A stretch of 17,386 nt of DNA from an uncultured Porphyromonadaceae bacterium (lineage in GTDB: Bacteria; Bacteroidota; Bacteroidia; Bacteroidales; Muribaculaceae): assembly GCA_902475285.1 (NCBI GenBank), contig CABRZA010000039.1:1-17386 (forward strand), written 5' to 3'. Of the stretch, positions 5,590-12,753 are shown piece by piece. The number at the start of each line of letters is the position of its first letter. The first letter of the stretch is position 1. The notes beneath the pieces were generated by a model. That model was not told where the DNA came from. It saw only the letters and a program-made list of their open reading frames with translations, and did not search any database. A program made the position numbers and the translations under genes.

Positions 5590-7914
5590 TCAGCGCACTG
5601 ACACCGTCCTGCGCGTGGAGCACGGCGCCGAAGGCAGCTCCACGGTGAGTGTCGACGAGGCCGCATCGAAAGTCCACGCACGGCTCGGCTTACCGTCTAC
5701 CGTCACTTCTGCCGGCTCCGAGGCACCGAGCACGCGCAACGTCCAATTGCGCGACGACGGAAGCCCTGCCTCATCGCCCTCGCGGGACTCTATCACATAA
5801 GTTTCCGTTGCGCCGTCCACGGCATGCGTCAGCGCCGTGGTGGCATATGCCGTGGCATAGTCGCTGTTGTCGCCGGCGTCCTCGTAGAGACGCCCGTCGC
5901 CCGCAGCCCCGGCCACGGTCACGATTATCAGCGAGTCGTAGGGCGCCGTCACATTCATCACCTCGCCCGGATTGAGCGGCAACATGGCGCCCCGACGGAA
6001 GAAATACGGAATCTCGTCGGCCTTGAAATACATCCGCTTCACGCACGGGCCCTCGACCAGACCGCCCGTCGACGCGCTCCACCACTCCCCTTCGGGAAAC
6101 CATATCTCCTTCTCGGCCGTCACGCCGTCGGCTGCCGGTGCCGTCACGGGTGCCACAAGGATATCGTCGCCGAAGAAATATTCGCCCTCATAGGCGTAAG
6201 CCTCCTCGGCCTCGGGATATTCATAGTAGAGCGGGCGGCACATGCCTATGCCAGTGTCGTAGGCAGCCCGCGCGGCGGTGTAGATATACGGGAAAAGGGC
6301 ATAGCGCAGCTTCACGGCCTTGAGCATGTCGGGGAAGTTGGGAAATTTCCATATCCGGCGCTCTATGCGGTCGTCCTTGGTGGCGTGCGTGCGGAAGATG
6401 GGAGTGAACACGCCGAACTGAATCCACCTCAGCACCAGCTCGGGGTCGTTCACGGTCTTTTCGTCGGTAAAGGCATGGCCGCCGAGGTCGTGGCCCCAGT
6501 AGGCATAGCCCACGTTCGATGCCGTGGCCGTGAAATAGGGCTGGAAGGCAAGAGTCGGGAAGTTTATCAGTGCATCGCCCGAAAAACCTATCTGATACCT
6601 ATGGCTGCCCAGACCGCCCCAGCGGTGGAAAATCACCGGCCGACGGCCCTTGCGGTTGTGAGCCATATCGTTGTAGAACACATGGTTGCACCAGAAAGTC
6701 TGCCCCAGTCCGGGCGTAAGACGGCTGGTGAGATGCTGCTGCCAGTCGAGCCACCAGAAGTCGACACCCTCGGCCTCGTGCTCGCGTATCACGTTGGCGA
6801 AAAACGAGCGCGTGAAGTCCTGATTGTCAAGGGCCCACTCCACCTTGCCGTCGTGGGTATACCGTCCGCCGAGCTCGCGGGCCATGGCGTTGAAGTAGCG
6901 CGGCGATTCCGTGCTGTCTACCCCGTCGGCAGGATGGAGATTGAGCGCCACCTTGAAGTTCCGCTCATGGATTTCCGCAAGCAACTTCCGCGGCTCGGGG
7001 ATAAGGCGCGTGTTCCACGACCACCCCGTCCAGCCTCCTATGCCTTCCGACATGCTCCCCGGGTCGCCGTTCCAGTGCCAGTCCATGTCGAGAATCATCA
7101 CGTCGGCAGGTATGCCGCTCGCCTCCAGCTCGTCCATGATGCGGCGGTAGTCGTCGGCCGAATACGAGGCGTACTTGCTGTACCAATAGCCGAACACATA
7201 GGCCGGAGGCAGGGGTATCTTGCCCGCTATGGACGTGAAGTCGGCAACGGCCTTCTTGTAGTCGTGCCCGTAGCCCAGGAAGTAGAGGTCCACCGCCAAC
7301 TTGTCGCTTCGCCCTGCGCGCCAGGGGTAACCGGTCACGCTGTCGGGCACCAGGGCGAACGAACGGCTGCCGTCGGCACGCACCGCGCCCGGCGAGTCGT
7401 CGATAACGGCCCAGCCCGACCGCGACACAACGCCGTCTTCCATCTCGCCGCGTTTGTTGTCGCCGTTGCTGCCGTCCAGGGTACGGCAGGTACCTTTCAG
7501 GTTGAGAGGGTCGGCTTTCCCCGGATACCACACCGTCGACGTGTCGGAAAGCAGAGTTATCGACAGATTCGCGCCCGATGCCGGCTCTGTCATCGGATAC
7601 ATCCCCTTGCGGTAGCGCAGTGCCAAACGCTCGGTGGTAATCATAAGCCATTCGCCGTCGTCGGCCACAGTAAACCGGGGCACCTCGAGCTCGCGGTTCA
7701 CCACAGCGAATGTGGCGCGGTCTTCGAATTTGGCGCTGTCGCTGTACTCTATGCGCACCATCTCGGGTGTAAGTACCGTAAAACGTGCGTTGCCCGACAC
7801 AACCGTCGCCTCGGGGCGTGCCTTCGGGCAGACTGCCTGCGCTCCGATGGCACCGGTTGCCGCCAGCCCCAACAGCAGCACTCTCGCAATATTGCCTACT
7901 GTTCTTCTCTTCAT
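5590..7914 (-). CDS. Glycoside hydrolase family 31 (alpha-glucosidase/alpha-xylosidase type), secreted
   Basis: This 774-aa exported enzyme has a signal peptide at about 1-27 (MKRRTVGNIARVLLLGLAAT...GAQA). It has the usual GH31 order: an N-terminal beta-sandwich (about 35-210), a (beta/alpha)8 barrel (about 230-560) and C-terminal beta domains. The nucleophile motif is GVDFWWLDW with Asp390, and the acid/base motif is FSGD with Asp447. YWGHDLGGH (472-480) and FRTHA (508-512) are further active-site signatures. GH31 enzymes retain configuration and release alpha-linked glucose, xylose or galactose from glycans. The linkage cannot be assigned here, although the large set of Trp and Asp residues around 275-300 fits an oligosaccharide site. 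It is monocistronic, with its own promoter divergent from pgi. No susC/susD pair or regulator lies in the window, so it is not visibly part of a polysaccharide-utilisation locus. Confidence 0.92.
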   Translation of the reverse strand: MKRRTVGNIARVLLLGLAATGAIGAQAVCPKARPEATVVSGNARFTVLTPEMVRIEYSDSAKFEDRATFAVVNRELEVPRFTVADDGEWLMITTERLALRYRKGMYPMTEPASGANLSITLLSDTSTVWYPGKADPLNLKGTCRTLDGSNGDNKRGEMEDGVVSRSGWAVIDDSPGAVRADGSRSFALVPDSVTGYPWRAGRSDKLAVDLYFLGYGHDYKKAVADFTSIAGKIPLPPAYVFGYWYSKYASYSADDYRRIMDELEASGIPADVMILDMDWHWNGDPGSMSEGIGGWTGWSWNTRLIPEPRKLLAEIHERNFKVALNLHPADGVDSTESPRYFNAMARELGGRYTHDGKVEWALDNQDFTRSFFANVIREHEAEGVDFWWLDWQQHLTSRLTPGLGQTFWCNHVFYNDMAHNRKGRRPVIFHRWGGLGSHRYQIGFSGDALINFPTLAFQPYFTATASNVGYAYWGHDLGGHAFTDEKTVNDPELVLRWIQFGVFTPIFRTHATKDDRIERRIWKFPNFPDMLKAVKLRYALFPYIYTAARAAYDTGIGMCRPLYYEYPEAEEAYAYEGEYFFGDDILVAPVTAPAADGVTAEKEIWFPEGEWWSASTGGLVEGPCVKRMYFKADEIPYFFRRGAMLPLNPGEVMNVTAPYDSLIIVTVAGAAGDGRLYEDAGDNSDYATAYATTALTHAVDGATETYVIESREGDEAGLPSSRNWTLRVLGASEPAEVTVDGKPSRAWTFDAASSTLTVELPSAPCSTRRTVSVR

Positions 7915-7961
7915 AGATAATAGATATCAGTATTTAGTGGGTTCAGAAAAAAATGGTCCTA

Positions 7962-7993
7962 CAAAATTAGCCATTTTACGCTCCTCTATCAAC
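7962..7993 (-). promoter_or_regulatory. Promoter of the GH31 gene
   Basis: On the minus strand, GTTG (7993-7990) is followed after exactly 20 nt by TAATTTTG (7969-7962). This is close to the Bacteroides pattern TTTG then TAnnTTTG. The predicted transcript start is about 40 nt before the GH31 ATG. The -7 sequence is identical to those of pgi and the DUF6242 gene. Confidence 0.6.
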
Positions 7994-8102
7994 CCGCCCG
8001 ACAAAAAAGTAGCCTCCAACGCGCATAACCTCCCTACAATCAAGTCCTTTCCCGGCCTGAGGAAGCAATTTATATAGTATTTGTGCTTTTTTCACGCACC
8101 AT

Positions 8103-8117
8103 GTTTGGCCGCCAAAC
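8103..8117. promoter_or_regulatory. 7+1+7 palindrome over the pgi -33 element (candidate operator)
   Basis: GTTTGGC (8103-8109), one C, then GCCAAAC (8111-8117) form a perfect inverted repeat. The left arm contains the TTTG (8104-8107) that serves as the -33 element of the pgi promoter. A dimeric repressor or activator could bind here, but no regulator gene is adjacent. The symmetry is seen; operator function is inference. Confidence 0.35.
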
Positions 8118-8135
8118 GTTTTTATAGTAATTTTG
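8104..8135 (+). promoter_or_regulatory. Promoter of pgi-murI
   Basis: TTTG (8104-8107), a 20-nt spacer, then TAATTTTG (8128-8135) match the Bacteroides sigma-ABfr-type consensus exactly. The start codon of pgi at 8162 lies about 26 nt downstream of the -7 element, so the leader is short. Confidence 0.75.
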
Positions 8136-8161
8136 CAGAAAAATATTTTCACAGTTTTCCA

Positions 8162-9493
8162 ATGAAAGAGATTCAAGTTATTACGAAAGATGTTCTGGGT
8201 TGTGTTTCGCGTCAGGACATCGACGCCCTTGCCCCCGAAGCCAAGAGCGGGCTGGCAAAACTTACCGACGGTACCGGCCTCGGTGCCGACTTCCTCGGAT
8301 GGGTGAAACTGCCTATGGAAATCACTTCCGAACTCCTCGACGACATCAACGCCACCGCTGCACGCCTGCGCGACACTTGCGACGTGGTTGTGGCAATAGG
8401 CATCGGCGGCAGCTACCTCGGTGCAAAAGCCGTAATCGAAGCCCTCTCCAACAGCTTCTCCGCACTCCTCCCCACCAAGACCCGCGTTCTCTTTGCCGGC
8501 CAGAACATCGGCGAAGACTACATGGCCGAACTCCAGCAGTACCTCGCCGACAAGAAATTCGGCATCATCGTCATATCCAAGTCGGGCACTACCACCGAGC
8601 CCGCCATAGCATTCCGTCTCCTCCGCGAGCAGCTCGAGAAGCAGCTCGGCCGTGAGGAAGCAAACAAGCGCATCGTAGCCGTTACCGATGCCGCCCGCGG
8701 CGCACTCCGCACTCTCGCCGACACCGAAGGCTACAAGACATACGTAATCCCCGACAACGTCGGCGGCCGATTCTCCGTCCTCACACCTGTGGGCCTCCTC
8801 CCCATCGCCGTGGCCGGTTTCGACATCCACGCCATCGTCGCCGGCGCCCGCCACATGGCCGAAGGAACTCTCCACGGCTCCAACACCCTCTCCATGGAGT
8901 ACGCCATGACTCGCAACGCCCTCTACCGCGCCGGAAAGAAAATCGAAATCCTCGTCAACTTCAACCCCAAGCTCCACTTCATGTCGGAGTGGTGGAAACA
9001 GCTCTACGGCGAAAGCGAAGGCAAGGACCACAAGGGCATATACCCCTCGTCGGTCGACGACACCACCGACCTCCACTCCATGGGCCAGTGGATTCAGGAC
9101 GGCGAACGCTCCATCTTCGAAACCGTCGTTTCGGTCGAAACCTCCGAAAACGAGCTCCGCATACCCTTCGATGAAGCAAACCTCGACGGCCTCAACTACA
9201 TCGCCGGCAAGCGCATCGACGAAGTCAACAAGATGGCCGAGCTCGGCACACGTCTCGCCCACGTCGACGGCGGAGTCCCCAACATCCGCGTCGTAATACC
9301 CGAGATTTCCGAAAACATCCTCGGACAGCTCATCTACTTCTTCGAGGCCGCATGCGGCATTTCGGGCTACCTCCTCGGCGTCAACCCCTTCAACCAGCCC
9401 GGTGTGGAGGCCTACAAGAAAAACATGTTCGCCCTCCTCGAAAAGCCCGGCTACGAAGCCGAGACCGAAGCCATCCGCGCAAAACTCGGATGA
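8162..9493 (+). CDS. pgi: Glucose-6-phosphate isomerase
   Basis: The enzyme interconverts glucose 6-phosphate and fructose 6-phosphate in glycolysis and gluconeogenesis, in the cytoplasm. It is 443 aa, the short bacterial (Bacillus-type) length. The SIS-domain phosphate-binding segment VAIGIGGSYLGAKA, the ISKSGTTTEP loop, the family signature GGRFSVLTPVGLLPIA and the C-terminal signature FNQPGVEAYK are all present. The ATG at 8162 is chosen because it follows the promoter at 8104-8135. The longer open frame from 8081 would begin upstream of that promoter and adds residues unlike the family. The stop codon overlaps the start of murI (ATGA), so the two are translationally coupled. A symmetrical site overlaps the -33 element and suggests possible regulation. 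Confidence 0.96.
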   Translation: MKEIQVITKDVLGCVSRQDIDALAPEAKSGLAKLTDGTGLGADFLGWVKLPMEITSELLDDINATAARLRDTCDVVVAIGIGGSYLGAKAVIEALSNSFSALLPTKTRVLFAGQNIGEDYMAELQQYLADKKFGIIVISKSGTTTEPAIAFRLLREQLEKQLGREEANKRIVAVTDAARGALRTLADTEGYKTYVIPDNVGGRFSVLTPVGLLPIAVAGFDIHAIVAGARHMAEGTLHGSNTLSMEYAMTRNALYRAGKKIEILVNFNPKLHFMSEWWKQLYGESEGKDHKGIYPSSVDDTTDLHSMGQWIQDGERSIFETVVSVETSENELRIPFDEANLDGLNYIAGKRIDEVNKMAELGTRLAHVDGGVPNIRVVIPEISENILGQLIYFFEAACGISGYLLGVNPFNQPGVEAYKKNMFALLEKPGYEAETEAIRAKLG

Positions 9494-10344
9494 ACATACC
9501 CCAAGCCATAAATGCCACTGTCGGACACCCCGGACCTATCGGGGTGTTCGACTCCGGCTATGGTGGCCTCACCATTCTCAACGAGCTGCGGCGCGCCCTC
9601 CCCGACGCCGACTATCTCTATCTCGGCGACAACGCTCGCGCGCCCTACGGCAACCGATCCTTCGACCTCGTTTATCAATTCACCCTCGAGGCCGTACGCT
9701 ACCTCTTCGCCCGCGGCTGCCAACTCGTCATCCTTGCCTGCAACACCGCATCGGCCAAGGCCCTCCGCTCCATACAGCAGCACGACCTCCCGCTCCTCGA
9801 CCCGCACCGCCGCGTGCTCGGCGTAATCCGTCCCACGGCCGAAGCCGTAGGCGCGGCCACAGCCAACGGCCACGTGGCGCTATTCGCCACACCCGGCACA
9901 GTAGCCTCGCAGTCATATGCCATGGAGTTGCAGAAACTCTTCCCGTCGGTCGTCCTCACACCCCACGCATGCCCCATGTGGGTACCCCTCGTCGAGTACG
10001 GCGAAGCATCCGGCGACGGTGCCGACTACTTCGTCAGCCGCGACATCGGCGCCGCCTTCTCAGCCGATCCCGATATCGACACCGTAATCCTCGGCTGCAC
10101 ACACTATCCCCTCCTCCTCGAAAAAATCCGCCGTTACGTCCCTCAGGGCGTCAAAATCCTATCTCAGGGCCATATCGTGGCAGAATCGCTGCTCGACTAC
10201 CTCCGCCGCCACCCCGAAATCGACTCACTCATCACTCGCCGGGGCACCGTCGAATACCTCACCACCGAAAGCGCCGACAAATTCACAGCCCTCGCAGCCA
10301 CATTCGTCGGAGCTCCGACACCCGCCACACGCATCACTCTCTGA
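9490..10344 (+). CDS. murI: Glutamate racemase
   Basis: MurI converts L-glutamate to D-glutamate for peptidoglycan precursors, in the cytoplasm and without a cofactor. At 284 aa the length is normal. The two catalytic cysteines are present in ACNTAS (Cys84) and LGCTHYPLL (Cys203, followed by His205). The N-terminal GVFDSGYGGL loop carries Asp21-Ser22, and YLGDNARAPYG (43-53) is typical. The ATG at 9490 overlaps the pgi stop by four bases, which fixes both the start and co-expression. The frame is open further upstream inside pgi, but that part is a shadow. In the Bacteroidales genomes I recall, murI often sits just after the second ompH gene; here it lies upstream of the uppS-bamA-ompH cluster instead. 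Confidence 0.96.
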   Translation: MNIPQAINATVGHPGPIGVFDSGYGGLTILNELRRALPDADYLYLGDNARAPYGNRSFDLVYQFTLEAVRYLFARGCQLVILACNTASAKALRSIQQHDLPLLDPHRRVLGVIRPTAEAVGAATANGHVALFATPGTVASQSYAMELQKLFPSVVLTPHACPMWVPLVEYGEASGDGADYFVSRDIGAAFSADPDIDTVILGCTHYPLLLEKIRRYVPQGVKILSQGHIVAESLLDYLRRHPEIDSLITRRGTVEYLTTESADKFTALAATFVGAPTPATRITL

Positions 10345-10435
10345 GGACTCTCCCACCTTCCCGCCGCAAAAAACGCTGCCTTTGCAACCGCGTAAATGCA
10401 GCTCCCATTCTTGTGGCCGGCTTGTTGATGCCCGC

Positions 10436-10452
10436 AACGCTTTTAGCGCGTT
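10436..10452 (+). terminator. Weak hairpin with T-rich tail after murI
   Basis: AACGC (10436-10440) pairs with GCGTT (10448-10452) around a 7-nt loop, and AATTTTTATT follows. It lies about 90 nt after the murI stop and could end the pgi-murI transcript. The stem is short, so the call is tentative. Confidence 0.35.
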
Positions 10453-10529
10453 AATTTTTATTGCGCGTATCCCCTGCAAGTTAAAAAACATATAAATCGC
10501 CTTGTAATTCCGACTTTTCGCCCAAAGAG

Positions 10530-10561
10530 TTTGCCCCGTTGCCGCAAATCATTTAATTTTG
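10530..10561 (+). promoter_or_regulatory. Promoter of the DUF6242-to-ompH cluster
   Basis: TTTG (10530-10533), a 20-nt spacer and TAATTTTG (10554-10561) match the Bacteroides consensus exactly. The ATG at 10585 is about 23 nt downstream of the -7 element. It probably drives the DUF6242 gene and, by read-through, the barrel gene, uppS, bamA and the first ompH. Confidence 0.75.
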
Positions 10562-10584
10562 CACTTTGAAACAGTTATAATCTG

Positions 10585-12003
10585 ATGAAGAAACTCACAG
10601 CTATAAGCATAGCGGCGATGCTCCTCGCCACCGTAGGCGCCGGGTGCAACTCTTCCACTTACGTTCCTCCCGAGAACACTTCGGCGAGCGTTGCCGTATA
10701 CTCCTTCACCCTTTCTGCCGACGACTCAATCATGGCCGGCCTCGATACGGTGTTCTTCACAATCGACCTTGCCAACGCCCGAATATTCAATGCCGACTCC
10801 CTACCCGTCGGTACTCGTGTCGACGCTCTCGTCCCCGTCATACGCGTCGTCGAGAACGTATCGGCCGCCACTCTAACCGTCAAGCGCGACAACGACGCCG
10901 ACACCACATTCGACTACCTCTCAAACCCCGACGATTCAATCGACTTCACGCACCCCGTCACCCTCTCCCTCACCTCTCCCAGCGGTGCGGCAAAGCGCGA
11001 CTATACCGTCCAGGTCAACGTGCATAAGATGACATCCGACTCCCTCGAGTGGGCCCGTTCCGACCGACGCAACCTCCCATCGGCATTCAATGTTCCCACA
11101 CGCCAGCACACCGCACGCACCGCCGACGCATACTACTGCCTCACCCAGGCCGGCAGCTCATGGTCGATGGCCTCTGCCGAACACCCCGAGGCCGACTGGA
11201 CCGTGGCCGCCCCCGCACTCCCCGCCGGTGCCGACATAAACAGCTTCTGCGCAACCCGCAACGCCCTCTACATCCTCGCCGACGGCATCCTCCACACATC
11301 CGCCGACGGCATCGCATGGACATCAACCGGCCTCGAGCGCCACAGCCTCTACGGTGGCTACGGCGACATCCTCGTAGGCACCGCCAAGACTGACGCCGGC
11401 TTCGAAACAGCACTATACCCCGGCGACACACGCATAGCCAACCCATCCAAACTCCCCATCACCGGCACCTCAATGCCCGTAAATGTCCGCTTCGACATTG
11501 CGTCCGAAGAACTCATGCTCGTCACCGGAGGCATCGTCGCCGACGGGGCCCGTTCGGCCGACACTTGGGGCTTCGACGGCCGCTCGTGGATGAAAATTTC
11601 TACCAAACCACTACCCGCGGCACTCAGCGGCATCGCCATGGTGCCATTCACAACCTTCAGGATTATCGACGTAATCAACGTTCTCCGCTACTCATCCATG
11701 CTCGCTATCGGAGGCACCGACGGCTCAACCGTAAGCCGCACAGTATATGTCTCCAACGACTACGGCATGGCATGGGCCGAAGGCGGCAGCCTAATACAGC
11801 TCCCCGACTACATGCCCGCCGTCCACGGCGCACAGGCCTTCGTCGAAGACGAAACGCTCACCGCTTCGCGCGCCACACGGCCAATCACCGAGTGGCAGTG
11901 CCCATACATATACCTCTTCGGCGGAACGCGGCCCGACGGAACCCTATCAAACTCCATTTGGCGCGGCACCATCAACCGGCTCACCTTCAAGCCCCTCCAA
12001 TAA
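10585..12003 (+). CDS. DUF6242-like lipoprotein with beta-propeller-type repeats
   Basis: This 472-aa exported protein has a type II-like signal (MKKLTAISIAAMLLATVGAG) followed by Cys21, a relaxed lipobox of the sort tolerated in Bacteroidota. Residues about 35-150 form an Ig-like or cadherin-like beta domain with the segment LDTVFFTIDLANARIFNADS, which I associate with DUF6242. The rest looks like a beta-propeller. Asp-box (BNR) motifs S-x-D-x-G-x-x-W are seen at 239-246 (ending GIAW) and 390-397 (ending GMAW), and a Kelch-like YIYLFGG is at 441-447. It is probably anchored to the outer membrane, facing the periplasm or surface. The function is not known, and the propeller suggests a binding or scaffold role. 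It is the first gene of the cluster, 30 nt before the next gene. Confidence 0.75.
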   Translation: MKKLTAISIAAMLLATVGAGCNSSTYVPPENTSASVAVYSFTLSADDSIMAGLDTVFFTIDLANARIFNADSLPVGTRVDALVPVIRVVENVSAATLTVKRDNDADTTFDYLSNPDDSIDFTHPVTLSLTSPSGAAKRDYTVQVNVHKMTSDSLEWARSDRRNLPSAFNVPTRQHTARTADAYYCLTQAGSSWSMASAEHPEADWTVAAPALPAGADINSFCATRNALYILADGILHTSADGIAWTSTGLERHSLYGGYGDILVGTAKTDAGFETALYPGDTRIANPSKLPITGTSMPVNVRFDIASEELMLVTGGIVADGARSADTWGFDGRSWMKISTKPLPAALSGIAMVPFTTFRIIDVINVLRYSSMLAIGGTDGSTVSRTVYVSNDYGMAWAEGGSLIQLPDYMPAVHGAQAFVEDETLTASRATRPITEWQCPYIYLFGGTRPDGTLSNSIWRGTINRLTFKPLQ

Positions 12004-12033
12004 CATCTGTCCGTCAGCCTCGCCTTCATAAGC

Positions 12034-12753
12034 ATGCCCACAAAGCTATTTCGCCACATCCGCACCTTCGGCAGCGCTATCCGCGCGGCCGTCATGCTTG
12101 CGGCCATAGCTTCAGGCATCGGGGCTTCCGCTCAGACCGCACAGTATAAATTCGACGTCGGCGCACAGCTCGGCATGAGCGGTTATCTCGGCGACGCAAA
12201 CCGAAACAACCCCTTCGCCCATCCCGGATTCACCGGCGAACTCTCCATGCGCTACATCGGCGACACCCGCTGGGCAATCCGAGGCGTCATCTCCACATTC
12301 GGCCTCAGCGGCTCTACCCAGGGAATGGCCGACGTTCTCCCCGACAACGCCGTATACTCCTTCTCTTCCCAGGCCTACGAGCTAAGCGTACGCGGCGAGT
12401 TCAACTTCTTCGCATACGGAATCGGCGAAACATACAAGCGCCTCCGCCGATGGACACCCTACCTTACCCTCGGCATTGGCGGAGCAATAGCCTCATGCTC
12501 CGGCTCAACTGCCGGCGCTTTCACCATACCCATGGGCCTCGGCATCAAGTTCAAACTACGCCCTCGCCTCAACCTCGCCCTCGAATTCACCATGACAAAA
12601 GCCTTCAGCGACCATTTCGACGGCCGCCAACTGGCTGACCTTAACCAGATAAAAACCGCGTTCTACAAAAACACCGACTGGTACTCCCGCCTCACCGTAG
12701 GCATAAGCTACGAGTTCGGCGAACGCTGCGAAACCTGCCATTATGTCGACTGA
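12034..12753 (+). CDS. DUF6089/PorG-like outer-membrane beta-barrel protein
   Basis: This is a 239-aa protein with a signal sequence (cleavage likely after ASA, residue 33). Alternating amphipathic strands with Gly and aromatic residues follow, starting KFDVGAQLGMSGYLGDANRN, as in small outer-membrane barrels. The gene order barrel-uppS-bamA-ompH-ompH matches the locus I recall in Porphyromonas gingivalis, where the barrel gene is porG, a type IX secretion component. The homology is inferred from layout and text, not from alignment. The last residues carry Cys232-Glu-Thr-Cys235-His236, a CXXCH pattern, just before the end. Its 3' end overlaps the uppS start by 11 nt, so translation is coupled. 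Whether it serves secretion here or a general envelope role cannot be told from this window. Confidence 0.7.
   Translation: MPTKLFRHIRTFGSAIRAAVMLAAIASGIGASAQTAQYKFDVGAQLGMSGYLGDANRNNPFAHPGFTGELSMRYIGDTRWAIRGVISTFGLSGSTQGMADVLPDNAVYSFSSQAYELSVRGEFNFFAYGIGETYKRLRRWTPYLTLGIGGAIASCSGSTAGAFTIPMGLGIKFKLRPRLNLALEFTMTKAFSDHFDGRQLADLNQIKTAFYKNTDWYSRLTVGISYEFGERCETCHYVD

Noticed and set aside
5590..7914. Polysaccharide-utilisation locus around GH31
   Set aside because: No susC/susD-like gene, hybrid two-component regulator or second glycosidase is present in the window.
5824..7920. Long open frame (698 codons) on the + strand opposite the GH31 gene
   Set aside because: It mirrors a well-supported GH31 enzyme, has no recognisable domain and is rich in His, Arg and Val in the way antisense frames of GC-rich genes are.
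7976..9262. Open frame of 428 codons on the - strand opposite pgi
   Set aside because: pgi is unmistakable; the antisense text is Gly/Val/Glu-rich with no family match and crosses both divergent promoters.
10345..10584. tRNA or riboswitch in the gap after murI
   Set aside because: No cloverleaf, CCA end, T-loop sequence or known riboswitch core could be recognised.
12743..12753. Frameshift or sequencing error at the barrel-uppS junction
   Set aside because: The 11-nt overlap leaves both proteins with normal ends, so it is ordinary translational coupling.
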